Positions 44,419 to 56,100 of a stretch of 64,000 bases of DNA are shown piece by piece. Source of the stretch: Isochrysis galbana (lineage: Eukaryota; Haptophyta; Isochrysidales; Isochrysidaceae); the NCBI GenBank assembly GCA_018136815.1, contig CM030939.1, forward strand, positions 1,399,777 to 1,463,776, written 5' to 3'. Within the stretch, counting starts at the first letter, position 1, and every line of letters starts with the position of its first letter. The position numbers and the translations under genes are program-made. The notes beneath the pieces are model-generated. The model did no database searches and had not been told where the DNA came from. It saw only the letters and a list, made by a program, of their open reading frames with translations.

Positions 44419-47400
44419 ATGGAGTCTCGCCACCTCTCCGTCTCTTCCAAGGGAGTCAAAGGATCGGTGGAGGAGCTGGAGAGGGGGAGAGGAGGTGGCA
44501 GCGGCTGTGGGCCGCGAAGGGGCTCCGCCCCCTTCGTCCTTGACGGCACGCGCCCTCCACCCGCCTGGATCGAGCCCACCAGAGCCGAATCTCTATCTCT
44601 CTCTCTCCCTCTCTCTCTCTCCCCGCTTCGTTCCACTTCTTCTCCGCCTCCCGGCCTCTCCAAATCTATTCGTGGGGCTCCTCTGGTGGCAGGTGTCGGG
44701 GGTGGCGCCTTACCTGCCGACCAGATCGGCTGGCGCACCGCCCAAGATGAGCTGGCCGCCAGGCACCAAACATTCCGAGCGTGGGCCGCGGAGAACACCG
44801 GAAGACTCGACCTCCGCGATGAGGGAGGGACCGTTCTGGGCGCAGACATCGTGGCAGGGATGTGGACGTGCTGCCGGAACCTTGATCCAGCGGCGGCCGG
44901 GTGCATCCTTATTCACCATTGCCTGGGAGACCAGCCGTGGCAGGCGCTGCCGTGTGACACGTGCGGACATTGGGTGCCGCTCGGCCGGTGGGAGGTTGAC
45001 AAGTGCTGGCATCACCCGGGGGAACTACGCCGCGGCCGGTGGGGCGGGCACACGTGGGCGTGCTGCGGCGCGTCGGGACTCGCCGGCACCAAGGCTGCCG
45101 ACGTCAAGCCCGCAATCTGGCTACGCAGACGCAAGGAGGAGGAGGAGCGCCGGCTGGCAGCGCAACGCCGCTCAGGCGCGGGCTCCAGCACCTCGCTCAG
45201 CGCGCTTCCGGCGCCCAAGCTGAGCGACGAGGTTTCGGGTTGCACCTTGGCGGAGCGGCACTCGTTCGACCTCGAGAAGCACCTACCATACGGCCCAGAC
45301 GGGCAGCCGCTCAAGCCTCAGTGCCCCACCTGCGGCAAGGAGGCCGCCGTCGGTGAGGAACGGTGCGCGGGCTGCGGCGAGGAGCAGCGTGTGTGCGTTC
45401 AGTGCTTCAAGGTGGTACTGACTAGCGACGTGGAAGGCGCGCGCGCGTGCAATCGGCCGGCATCGTGCCGCTTCCACCCGGGCGTCTTCTGCGAGGCGCG
45501 CGCCGTGCGATATGCCTCCAACCAGAAAAAGACTGGTGCGTTCGCGTGGCATCTGCTTCCTCACGACCCTCTCTCCGCGCGTTCCAGCGCCGGCCCGCCC
45601 GCCCGCATTTTCCAGCCCGTGAGCTCACGTGAGCTTTACTCGCCCCCTTGGTTCCTACAGTCCACTGCCCAAACAAAGGCTGCAGCTTCGCGGCGCTTTC
45701 GCGAGCCGATCTGGCCGTGCACAGCGAGATCTGCTCCTTTTACGAGTACGAGTGCGAGTACGGCTGCGGCACACGTCTCCTTCGCCGCTCGGGTAAGGCA
45801 CACCTCGCGGAGTGCGGGCGCGTCCCGCTGCCTTGTCACTGCGGCGACGGGTGCGGGCGCGCGATCCCGCGCGAGGAGATGGATGCCCACCGTGATTACT
45901 ACTGCCCACGGCAGCCCATGACGTGTGGCCACCCCGGCTGCGAGGCGACACCCGCACGCATCGACCTCACGGAGCACGAGGCAACGTGCCTCCACCGGCT
46001 CGTCTTCTGCGAGCGCAACTGCGGCGCGTGCGAAACGGCTGGGCGGTGGCCTGGTCAGAGCGCGCATGACGTGTCGTGTCCGAACCTGCCGCTCGCGTGC
46101 GCCGGGTGCGGAGGCTACCAGCCGAGATGGCGCATGGAGCGGCACACCATGATTGAGTGCGCTGCGACCCTCATCCGGTGCACGCGTTGCCTGATGCTCA
46201 CGCCACGTGCGCGCTTGGCGGAGCACGATCGGGTCTGCCTCCTGCAGCTGGTGCTCGATGCGTGGCGAGACGTCGCGGCGGATGGTGTCAAGATCTCCTG
46301 CCCACACTCCGGCGGCTCGGGCGACGCGGGGGGATGCACCTTCGTCGGCAACCGCGCGTCATTGCGCGCCCACCTCGACGAGGGGTGCCCGTTCGAGCCC
46401 GTGGAGTGCGAGGCGCGCTGCGGGGCTCGAGTGCCGAGGCGAGCGCAGAAGGCGCACATGCTGGTCTGCCCACTGGTCCGACAGCAGACGTCACGAGAGC
46501 GCCACGGCATGCCCAACTTAATCTGCGCAAAGTGCGGCGCACCGACAGAGATCGATGGCACCGAGGTAGTGGTCCGCATCGGCACGCTTGCACCGGCGCG
46601 TATCTTGTGCCTCGAGGTTGACGACGATGGACGATCGCCCACGTACGGCGAGGAGCTTCTGGTCAAGCGGATGGGCGTTCGTCTCCGTCTGGCGCCGGTC
46701 GTGCGCGAGCCACATGCTAAGCGTTGCCCCATGGCCACGGGCCGGTGCGAGTATTGTCTACGCGAGATGGTGCGTACCTCGCTCAACCACCACGAGCAGT
46801 TGTGTGACGAGCGCAAGCGGCCGTGCGTACGAAAGTGTGGTGCTCAGGTGTCGCGCCGTGGGCTCGCTGAGCACGATCGGGTCTGCCCGAACATGTCGTA
46901 CTCCTGTCCGTACGGGTGCGGTAAGAAGGTCCGGTTGCGCGATTTGCAGTTCCGGTCGACCGCCGCCGCCGCTGGCGGCAAGGCACCGCACCCACCTGCT
47001 AGTAGCCTGGGCGCGAGAGCGACAGCTGCTGACCACGGTGTGTTGGCTAAGGACGAAGCGTGGGCCTTCGCTACAGCCGGCGGCGCGGATGTCGGCGCCC
47101 CGACCTCTATCAAGGACCGGTGGGGATTGCTTGGCTCGGGCCCGAGCGGGGCGGTCTCGCCAATTGTGTGCGAGCCATGCGAGCCGGAGCTAGCAAGGCG
47201 TGACGGACGCGGGAAGACATCGGCTGCTAGGGCTATCGCAGAACCACGACTTCACACCCGCTCAAAGTCCACCTCCACGCCCCTCGGCCGAGCGCGTACC
47301 CCTCAACCTTCGTTGGTCATAAGGCCAGAGCCTATTTTCGACCTAGCGGAGTCAAAGCAGCTGCTGTTGAAAGCCACAGCCCCACACGTGATGCCGCCGC

Positions 47401-48848
47401 TCAGCGATGGCCTCTCGTCATCCGAGGCGGACAGAAACGGCTCCATCTCCGCGGCACGCGCCGCCGAGATGCTCGGGCTGTCGCGTTGGGCGGCACCGAC
47501 CAAGCTGATCCCATGCGATAGCTTGCTTGCGCCAGCAACATCGCCACCACGCTATCTAGCGCTCGTCTTTATCCGACCGGAAAACCGCGATATTGTGCCG
47601 TTGTTGCAGCTGCTCGAACCGCTCAGCTCGGCGCGGCCGGAGCTTCGCGTGCTGCTTGTCCCACTTGGGGCGAACGAGGTGGAGGTCTCCTCGCGACGAA
47701 CTCTCGTGCCGAGTGCGTATTGTCTCCCACCTCTCGGTGCCGACAACGAGCGCATCGGGCGTGACTTTGGCGCGCGACGCGGCACGAGCATGGTTCTGCT
47801 CCACATGGCCGACATGGGCCTCATCTGTTTCGACGCCGCCCGCGCGCTCCTTGCTGACGCGGAGGGGGCCCTCTTTCCATGGGCCAGCGAGGCTCCGCTC
47901 TCGCGCCACGCCCTGAGCTGCCCTCGCTACTGGGTCGCGTGCACAAATGCTCACTGCACCTTTTCGGGGATGCGGACCAAGGTGAATGCGCACAAAGTGT
48001 CATGCATGTGGAGGATGCTGCCGTGCCGACGGAAGTGTGGCGCTGTGCTTGTGGTCACGGAGCACAAGGAGCATGCGCTCGTGTGCCCTAGGAGGCCGGC
48101 CGAATGCAAGCGATCCTGCGGTGTGAGCGTCACCGTCGGCGAGATCGACTCTGGCGAGCACGACAAGGTGTGCCCCCTCAAAGGGCTGCGCTGCCAAGCT
48201 TGCGAGGCGGTTGTCCCGCGCAAGTCGATGGGCAACCACACGGATCAGTGCCCTGAGCTGCTGATTACCTGCCGATATGGCTGCTCGCGCCGGCTGAAGC
48301 GACGGGATATGCCCGACCATGCGAAGGAGTGCACCGGCATTGGCATCAAGCGTTTCCCCGTGTGTGACGGCTATTGTTGCCGCCGGTGCCCACTACACTA
48401 CGACTCCATCTACGGCCCGCCCGACGGCACGCCTAGACACACAAAAAAGCGGCCCAGCACAGCTGGCAGTGTCACAAAGTCGGCACGAGGCAGCGGCTCA
48501 GCCCGGCCCATCTCGCCTAGTGGCCGACAGGATCGCCGCTCGTGGATGATGATGAGTGGTGTGTCGGTTCACTGGAAGGGGACGCATGAGCCGCAGCGGC
48601 GCGGGATGAAGTTCTTCCCTACGGCAGACTCAAAAGCCGGACTGGGAATGTGCATCTCACAGACTCCTGCCAGTCTTATCATGCCAAAGAGCACGCTACG
48701 AAGCAGTGGCAGCAGCGGTAACATCAGTCGCCTGGACGGTGGTTCGTCACCGCGCAGCCGCTCGCCGGATCTCGTGCAGCCAGACGAGAGCCACATCAGC
48801 AGGCAAAGCGGCTCGCGAATACGGCGGCGGCCAACATCAGCACGATGA
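44419..48848 (+). CDS. TRAF-type zinc-finger repeat protein with degenerate nucleoredoxin-like domain
   Basis: Two exons (44419-45535, 45661-48848; 125-nt intron GTGCGT...ACAG) give a 1,434-residue frame. The N-terminal part has a GMWTCCRN...GC...HH pattern and CPTCGKEAAVGEERCAGCGEEQ. From the second exon many TRAF-type fingers follow (CPNKGCSFAALSRADLAVHS; YGCG; CGDGCGRAIPREEMDAH; RCTRCLMLTPRARLAEHD; CVRKCGAQVSRRGLAEHD; CPYGCGKKV). At about 47540-47890 lies a thioredoxin/nucleoredoxin-like fold (YLALVFIRPENRDIVPLLQL ... YCLPPLGADNERIGRDFG ... ALLADAEGALFPW) whose CxxC position reads RPENRD. Further fingers and a basic, Ser-rich tail follow. TRAF fingers usually mediate protein contacts in ubiquitin or stress signalling; there is no RING. 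The Ser/Leu stretch near residue 60 is encoded by CT-rich DNA and may contain an intron. Confidence 0.8.
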
Positions 48849-49120
48849 TCATGATGCGTCGCGAGCTGACGGTTCTTAATTGTAGAACGCTCCGACCCCC
48901 TGCCGCCCTGAGTGTGCCAGCCCGCGCGTGACTCTGAAGTGCTTGCAGTAGTGCTAGTCGCTCCATTCATTCAAACCCACACCGCAACACCAAGCTGGCC
49001 TTCCCAATAGCTTTGGAGACTGAGTGTGAGGGTTCCCATTTGCGCTTTGGCACTTGGGGAAGCTTCTCGTCAGCTATCAGTATCGCTTGCTCATTCTCAA
49101 AAAAAAAACTAATGTTAGAG
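48849..49120. other. intergenic; no gene seen
   Basis: 3' flank of the zinc-finger gene. A hairpin leader-like sequence (AAACTAATGTTAGAGTTT) at 49106-49123 marks the start of element-derived DNA. Confidence 0.4.
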
Positions 49121-49144
49121 TTTGTGAGCGATGGCGACGATGAT

Positions 49145-49760
49145 GGAGCGCGCGCGGCCGAAGGTCGTTTGCCTTCATTTGGTACCCCTCGTTAGGTGTC
49201 GTTCCGTCAATTGTGGGACATCAGTCGAACTGAGCTATCAAATGTCCATAGTTATTTATACAGATCTACCACGTGCTTTTAAGGATTAATCTATTTTTGG
49301 CGGCAGGGTGCAGTGTCTTTTTCCTGACGAACCAGCGCGCCTCCATGGAGACGCCGTGCGTGCGCATAGCAGCTTGTTTCTCTGTGGGCTTCACACTTAC
49401 ATAAACATGCAGTATAAGAGATATCTCTCGATGAGTTGCAATCCGATGTGCGTCGGTTCCCCCGCGGGGCGCCGTGCGTGCGCATAGCAGCTTGTTTCTT
49501 TTTGCGGTTCACAATTACATAACCATGCAGATGAGTTGCAAACACCCATGTGCACGCCGTGGATGCGCACGGCGCAATGTGCATCGGTTCCCCCGCGGGG
49601 GGGCCGTGCGTGTGCATAGCAGCTTGTTTCTCTGCGGTTCACAATTACATAAAGATGCAGTATAAGAGAGATCTCTCACGGGAAGGGTGTGATGAGTTGC
49701 AATCACCCATGTGCACGCCGTGGATGCGCACGGCGCGATGTGCATCGGTTCCCCCGGCAG
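49145..49760. repeat. element fragment plus three tandem units of 110-150 bp
   Basis: 49145-49262 matches the pieces at 825-862 and 345-430 (GTCGTTTGCCTTCATTTGGT; GTCGTTCCGTCAATT). 49345-49760 then contains three imperfect tandem units marked by ATGTGCATCGGTTCCCCCGC, GCATAGCAGCTTGTTTCT, TTACATAA, TAAGAGA and GATGAGTTGCAA. Units vary in length by internal deletion. Confidence 0.8.
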
Positions 49761-49942
49761 CATCCGGGCCGTTCGTCGCTGCAGCACTCTCGCAAGCTGC
49801 AGCACTCCCGCAACACTGGGAATGCGTGACGCTAAGCCTTCGCCTTCTGAAGGAGCCCAGCCGGAGAGCGCCTCACTCACCACTGGTTGCCAAATCTGCA
49901 ACACCACTGACTTCGGGCGCTCGACTGGCGACCTCTACGGCC

Positions 49943-50872
49943 TCAGCAGCATCCTCGCAGTTTGTCGCTGCAGCACTCCAGCAAACCCGGGAGTGCGCAA
50001 CGCTGCCAGCCAGGGCCGTAGGTGATTCCAAACTCGTGCGGGACTCCAGAGAGTGCCGTATTAACTTTGTCTCCATATGCGGCCTTGAATTGATCGTGTG
50101 CGTCCTCATCGACGTAGAAGATCCAAGGGCCTTTACGGCCCTTGTCCATACCATCCGGAGTTGCGTCTAGGCCTTCCAGCCTAGAGAGGAGGAATTTCAT
50201 GAAGGTAGCTACATCTTCGCTTTTGATATCCTTCTTGTCGTCAGCTAGCTGAGCTAGCTGAATGAAAAAAGGGGTGTCTTCCGGCTCTTCCTCCTCATCA
50301 AGAGGGGGGGGAGCAAGTTGTGTGTTGTTGTTTGCAATCGGCTTGGGGTCTGATTGGGGGTCGGCCCGCTTGCGCGATGGCTGCTGTGGCTGTGGGGCTG
50401 GTTGCTTCTGGGCTTGCTGCATTGGAGTCTTCCCCATGGGTCCCTTCTGGGCGGCTTCCGCGTAGGATTTTTGCGCAGGTGTTGGTTGTTGGTTGGAGGG
50501 CGCAAAAGCTCCCAGGATTGATTGTTGTGTCAAGTGCCCGCCCCCGAGGGGTGCACTGATGGTAGGAGTTGCCACCATGGGGGTGGCAGCAGTGCTGCCA
50601 GCCCCCATGGGGAGTCCTTGGTTGGGTGGCGTGTCGAGGGAGGCCTGTGGCAGGGCATTGCCCTGGCTCTGTTCTGCACCAGGGAACAGGACTCTGCCTG
50701 TTCCCTGGCTGTGAGGCTGCCTGGGAGGAGAGGGAGGTGGCGCCATCTCGACGTCCTGATCGGGAGGGGCTGAGGGCTGCGAGCGCTTGGGCTCCGGTGG
50801 CTTGGGTCGGCCCCGTTGGGGCGTCGTGGCGGCAGAGGGCTGGGAGGTGGGAGCGGTCGGCGCGCGCTCCAT
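49943..50872 (-). CDS. retroelement ORF1/gag-like protein
   Basis: A 309-residue ORF that is Pro/Gln-rich to about 215. It includes PKPPEPKRSQP, the motif QKSYAEAAQKGP (a SYAEA sequence recurrent in ORF1/gag proteins of retroelements), an acidic stretch (DEEEEPEDTPFF) and a helical segment (SEDVATFMKFLLSRLEGLD) followed by GRKGPWIFYVDEDAHDQFK. No RRM or zinc knuckle is clear. A decayed relative lies at 38722 next to a reverse-transcriptase relic and 3' tail, which supports an ORF1 role (RNA binding in such elements). The start codon is preceded by the conserved hairpin leader at 50873-50900. The frame may end within element-flanking sequence. Confidence 0.6.
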   Translation of the reverse strand: MERAPTAPTSQPSAATTPQRGRPKPPEPKRSQPSAPPDQDVEMAPPPSPPRQPHSQGTGRVLFPGAEQSQGNALPQASLDTPPNQGLPMGAGSTAATPMVATPTISAPLGGGHLTQQSILGAFAPSNQQPTPAQKSYAEAAQKGPMGKTPMQQAQKQPAPQPQQPSRKRADPQSDPKPIANNNTQLAPPPLDEEEEPEDTPFFIQLAQLADDKKDIKSEDVATFMKFLLSRLEGLDATPDGMDKGRKGPWIFYVDEDAHDQFKAAYGDKVNTALSGVPHEFGITYGPGWQRCALPGLLECCSDKLRGCC

Positions 50873-50900
50873 CGCTAAAACTATAACAATAGTTTTTCAA

Positions 50901-52610
50901 GTTTAAGTATAAGTATACAGAGATAACGCTGTAAAGTTTTCGTCTATCTCGATGTCTATTTTCAAGCATCTTCCTTTTATGATCTCGACTAGGGGTAACT
51001 CTGGCGCACGCGTCGCGTATCGCAATCGCGACTCCGCTTGCCGGGATCTCTAGCTCTCCCGGCGAGGCAAACCAGTGCCAGCCTAGGAGTCCTAGCTAGG
51101 AGGGTCGCCGCGCCTTGTATTCCGAGTGATGCAAGAACTTTGCCTGCGCCTTGGCGTAGCGCGCCGCCCTTGCCAGCAGCAACCTCGTGGCTCATGGCGC
51201 TGCTCCTCGCCTGCGGAAGCGCCTGCAAGATACCTGCGCCGCCTGTCAAGGCCTCCACCCACCGGGCGAATATAACATCAGCTACCGGTGGTGTGTGGTG
51301 TGGCCTCGCCAGACGCGCGTATGTGCGCTCTGGCGAGATTTTGAGTCCATTCTTCCGCAGCGGCTTGGAGCGCGGTCGCGTGGGCCACACTCAGGCCACC
51401 CACTGGACGAGCCTCGTCGACCAACGCCGGATTGGGGGGGCTCGAGCACAGGCAGCGCGGCGAGGACGGCCTGGACGCTGGCGCTCGTGAGCCAGGTGTC
51501 GATGGCCCCAGCGTTGAGAAGCTGGAAGTCGGTGGCAACGTCGGGCGAGGGCGAATCCTGCGAGGGGCGGGTCGCGGGTCGGGGTGGTCAGGGCGGGTAC
51601 GTGTGTGGCCTAGGGGGCCGCATGCGCGCACTATGAGGTGCGCTGAGGGCTGCGCAGATGACGTCTTGCCTTCAGCAGGCAGGCGATCAATCTCGGACGG
51701 CCGACGAGTGGGACGGATCAATAAGGAATGCGGTGTGATGAATACTCCGTTTCAAAATACGTCTATCACTCCCGCGGCGGGCGCCGCGGTTCTTTACCGG
51801 TAGAGTCCCAGAGCGTGTGCAAGGGAGGCGGGCGAGGGCGAGGGGGGAGGAGAATCGCACCATTTTCTGGCGAAGATTTTCGTGGCGGCAGGTGGCCCCC
51901 CTGGGAGTTTTGTTGTGGGCTTTGGAAAATGGCCAAAAATGTCATCCCCTCCCCATATTAGTACTTAAAAAGCCCTGTTTGACCGCCCTACAGCATGGCT
52001 GCCCTGTGTGGTGTGGCCGGGGGCTCACGGCCCGTGAGGCGCGACCGGAGTCGCACGCACCCTGCTCGGTCCTAGCGGGCGGACGCGGCCGCTTTGACAC
52101 CGACTGCTCCGTGGGGCGGCCGGGGGGCCGCCTTCGGCGAGGACGGGAGGGAGCGGCGGCGCGCTCCATGACAACTAACTATAAAGTTAGTTCCCCAAGC
52201 ACAAAAGCTTATGCTTAAGTTTTGCCGATGTAGTAGATACATAGCTTTTTATTTCGCCTCGTCAATAGCGCACGTCGGCGCAGCAACCGGAGCCGTGTTC
52301 GGCGCCATTGCCAACGGCACCGGCCGCGACACCGCGCAAAGAGTGAACGCAGACTAAAAAGTGGGGGCAAGGCGCCACTGATAGGTCACATACGCTTAGT
52401 AAGGCACGAAGAAAGGCACTCAGCTAATCTCCGGATCGGCCATGGGATATCACGATCATGCTTGCAAGATTGTTCCCCGCCTGCAAGGGGGAGTCCAGTG
52501 GAATCGCCGCCCGCTCAAGCGGAGGATGCAACGAAGAGCGCCACCGGATCCGTTGAGGACCGACGCGCGTCCGATGCACGCGCGGCACGCACTGGACGTT
52601 AACGAAGAGC
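50901..52610. other. no confidently supported gene
   Basis: Open frames on the minus strand at 51721-51278 and 51390-50989 overlap in different phases; pieces such as ALQAAAEEWTQNLARAHI look helical but match nothing known to me. 52174-52193 is AACTAACTATAAAGTTAGTT, a palindrome with a TATAAA loop like that at 21881. Confidence 0.35.
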
Positions 52611-52937
52611 GTGCGAGCCGGCTCGCAGCAGGGAGCGGCACAAAGAGAGCTGACCCGCCTCGTGGAGTGTCCAAGGTGCGGCGGCGTGTGCCTGCCGAAC
52701 CGGAGGAGCATCTCCCCACAATGCATGGGCGGTCGCATAGGATCAGACGCCGACGAGGCGACGCCCTATGAACAGGGGCAGGCGCGCCTGCGCGGACACC
52801 GACGGCGAGGCACCCTCGCCTATGTGCAGCTTCGCATGAGGGCGGAGGCAGCTCCCGCGTGGATCGAGGGCGTCAAGTGGACGTGCGTGGGTGTGGGGGG
52901 GATGCCGTTCGAAAACTCGGCGCTGGCGTCGCCTTGA
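52611..52937 (+). CDS. hypothetical small protein with Cys pairs
   Basis: A 108-residue frame including ECPRCGGVCLPNRRSISPQC, a spacing compatible with a zinc ribbon, and a C-terminal WIEGVKWTCVGVGGMPF. The start is uncertain and an exon context is possible. No family is recognised. Confidence 0.25.
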   Translation: MRAGSQQGAAQRELTRLVECPRCGGVCLPNRRSISPQCMGGRIGSDADEATPYEQGQARLRGHRRRGTLAYVQLRMRAEAAPAWIEGVKWTCVGVGGMPFENSALASP

Positions 52938-53126
52938 ACGAGGGGTGCGACGGTGCATGAAACACATTGCCGATGGACGGTTCGGGGCACCTTGCAAAGA
53001 TCTTGGCCGAGCCATGACGCTTTGTATAGCGCTTAGCCGCGCTCCCGGCCTTGAGAAGGCAAAGGGTGCGCTTGGAAATGCCGCACGATTCAGAGCACAC
53101 TCAACACAGCCACATTCACGAGCATT

Positions 53127-56100
53127 TTAGATGCCGAACACGCGCCTCCCACGGCTGCTTTTGCCGTTCGAGGTTGGCGTGTCGCCGCGGCTGGCTGGTC
53201 GTGCGCCATACGGCGAGGTTGCCTGCTCACCGCGGCCGCATGCGGGCAGATGTGGAGCGGGGCCGGCCGATCGAGAGCGTGCCGGCGAGTAGTTGGCGTG
53301 CGGCAAAGAGTAGCCCTGAGTTTGTGCGTTCCATGTGGCAGCAGGCGGGCGTGGCGGCGCAGGCGAACGGTGCTGCTCCCCATAGGTCCGCTGCGTCATC
53401 GAGCGCACAGGTGGCACCGTCACGGAGGGGGGCGGATACCGTAGGTCGCGGTGGGGGGGGTGCGAGATGGAGCGGACGGGTGACGCCGACCTACTGCCAG
53501 GATGCATCGCACCATCGCACAGTGGGGGCGCCCGCCCGAACTGCGTGTCCTGCTGGTGCGGCGCCGTCACCGTGTCCTTGGCCTTTCCCGCAGCCTCCTG
53601 CTCCCTCAGCTTCATACGCATTCGCTCAGCCTCAGCCTTGAAGTCGCGCCCACCGTAGGGAACGCCTTCGCCGCGCGTCGAGAGCGAGCGCGATGCCGCG
53701 GGCGAGGCCGAGGTGTTGTGCCGGCCGCCCGTTTCCCTGAGGCGCACGTGCCGGACCGGCAGCTGGCGCGCGCCACGCAGCAGCGACGAGATGGAAGGGA
53801 GCGGGGGCAGCGAACGCGCGCCTGGCAGCTCGTGGCCCAACTTGGACGTGACGAGGGCGCCAAGCCCGAGCACAACGAGGAGCGCAAGCAAAGCCAACCC
53901 GACCGAGCCGCCCCAGCCCGTACCCGCCGACGAGGAGACGGGGCGGGCGGCGGCGGCCGAGGCAGCCGCCGCAGCGGCGGCGAGCGTGTCGTCCTTAGCG
54001 ACGTGCAGGACTTCTGGCGCGGAGTGCTGAGCGTGGGCATGGAGCGCATGTGAGAGGGCGTCGTCGTCCGTGTGCTGCATGCGATCCTCGAGAGCGGCGG
54101 CAGCATGGGGGTCGGCGGGCTCGACGAGCGTCACGGTGAGCGAGAGCGGAGCGGGCGCCTCGTCGGCGCCCGAGAGTGCGCGATGGCCCCCTTTAGCGCC
54201 ATCCAACGTGAGGATGATGGACTCGGGCGGCACGCCGTAAAGCTCCGCAAGCTCCTTACGCATCTCCTCCATGCCTGCGGCGGAGGCGAGCATCTGCTCT
54301 TCGAGGGCCGACGCGCTGAGCGTGAGGTGCGTCTGCAGCTCGTTGATGAGTGGGAGCGAGGGCGGTGGCGGCGGCGCGGGCGAGGGCGGAGGAAGTGGTG
54401 GTGGCGATGAGGGCGGCATCGGTGAGGGTGGTGGCGAGGGTGAAGGCGGTGGCGTCGAGGGCGGTGGTGGCGGCGGCGGCGAGGGCGGCGGCGGTGGAGA
54501 GGGCGGTGGCGAGGGCGGCGGTGGGGGTGGGGGGAAGGGCGCTCCGGGGCTGAGCGGCGGCGGTGATGACGGGGGTGGCGGCGGCGGGGGCGAGGGCGGC
54601 GGCGGCGGCGGGGGCGAGGGCGGCGGTGAGGGCGGCGGAGGCGGCGGGGGCGAGGGCGGCGGAGGAGGAGGCGGCGAGGGCGGCGGAGGCGGCGGCGAGG
54701 GGGAGGGCGGCGGCGACGGAGGTCGGTACGCCCAGATGACGAGGGGCTTGAAGGGCACCGGCTGCTTGGTTGTGTCTTGCGAAGCGGTCGCGCCCCACCA
54801 GCCAGAGTCGGCGCGCGGTGCTGGGGGCGGCTCGGCAGAGCGCACGCCGTGAGGCGCGCGAGTGCCCCCGTTGGCTGGGGACGCGGTCGGTGCGGCGCGC
54901 GGGAGCGATCGGACGAGTTGCGGCCCAAACAGAAGGAAGGCGACGCCGACGAACGCGAGCATCACGAGCAGCGCGCGCAGGAACGCGTCGCCGCCGCCGT
55001 CGGCGGGCGGCGGCTGCTTCGCTGCGCGCGGCTTGGCGTAATCGTCAAAGCCACCGTCAGACTCGTCGCCCATGTCAATGGCGTGGTGCGGTGCGGGCTT
55101 GGGCCATGCTCTGGCCGGCAGCTGCGCGGTGGTGGGAAGTCCGCCGCTGCGGGGTAAAGCGCTGTTCGCCGTCGCGGGTGCAAGCCGCGAGGGCTTAGGC
55201 GAGGGGCGCAAGGCCGCGGGCGAGCTGCGCAGCATCTTGGGCGACGCCGAGCTCGGCGCCGGCCCGGCGCCGGCACCGCCGGGCGGCGACGCCTCCTGGC
55301 GACTGGCTGAGCGGCTTGGCGGTCGGCGCGAGGCGAAGATGGGGGCCTCCTCATCCTCGCACCGTGGCGAGGCGCGCTCGAGCACGCAGGACGCCTGCTC
55401 CCTCCGCCGCCCACCGACGGACGAGGAGCGCCGCTCCGTCGAGCGCTCGGCAGCTGAGGCGCACCCTGAGGGCGACGAGCGCAGTTCAGCGGCGTGGTTC
55501 ATCGAGTCGGAGAGCAGCGCGCGCACACGCGCCGGTGGCAGCGCGGCGTACGCGGCCGAGCGAGAGACCACCGCCCACTCCGCGAGCACCACCTCGCGAG
55601 CCGCCGCGGCGAGCCCCACCATCCCTGCTCGCTCGGCAATCTCCCAGCAGGTGAGGCAGCTCTGCGCGTCGAGGCTGCTCAGCACGGCGGCACCGACGAC
55701 CTCCGCCAGCGCGGGCCTGCTGACACCGCTCGAGGCCAGGAAGTCCCCGCGCATCCCGAGCACGTTGGCCGCCGCGTCCAGCAGCCTGAGCAGCTCTTCT
55801 CCATCGGTGACCGTGGTCTCTCCCAAGTAGAGCCACTCGAGGACGGCGTGCATCGTATTGACCTCGAGAGGGAGGGAGATGCGGCCTGCGTTTGCCCGCG
55901 CGAGGAGCTCCCTCATACGCTCTGACGTCTCTGCGACCACCGCCGAGTGCGCCCTCAGGCTCTGGGAAGGAGGAGTACGAGAGGGAAAGGCTGCGGGGGA
56001 GAGAGAGAGAGAAGGCCTCCGAGAAGGGGAAGAAGAAGGCTTGAGGACCACGGCTCGTGCGGAGGAGGAGGAAGGTCGAGCGGACGCGGAAGGAGCGTGG

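Noticed and set aside
50989-51721. Overlapping minus-strand ORFs with some helical segments
   Set aside because: Two frames compete and no conserved motif is visible; probably element-derived DNA.
53502-54852. Gly/Glu- and Arg-rich plus-strand ORFs opposite the BTB gene
   Set aside because: They are antisense translations of the Pro-rich tract.
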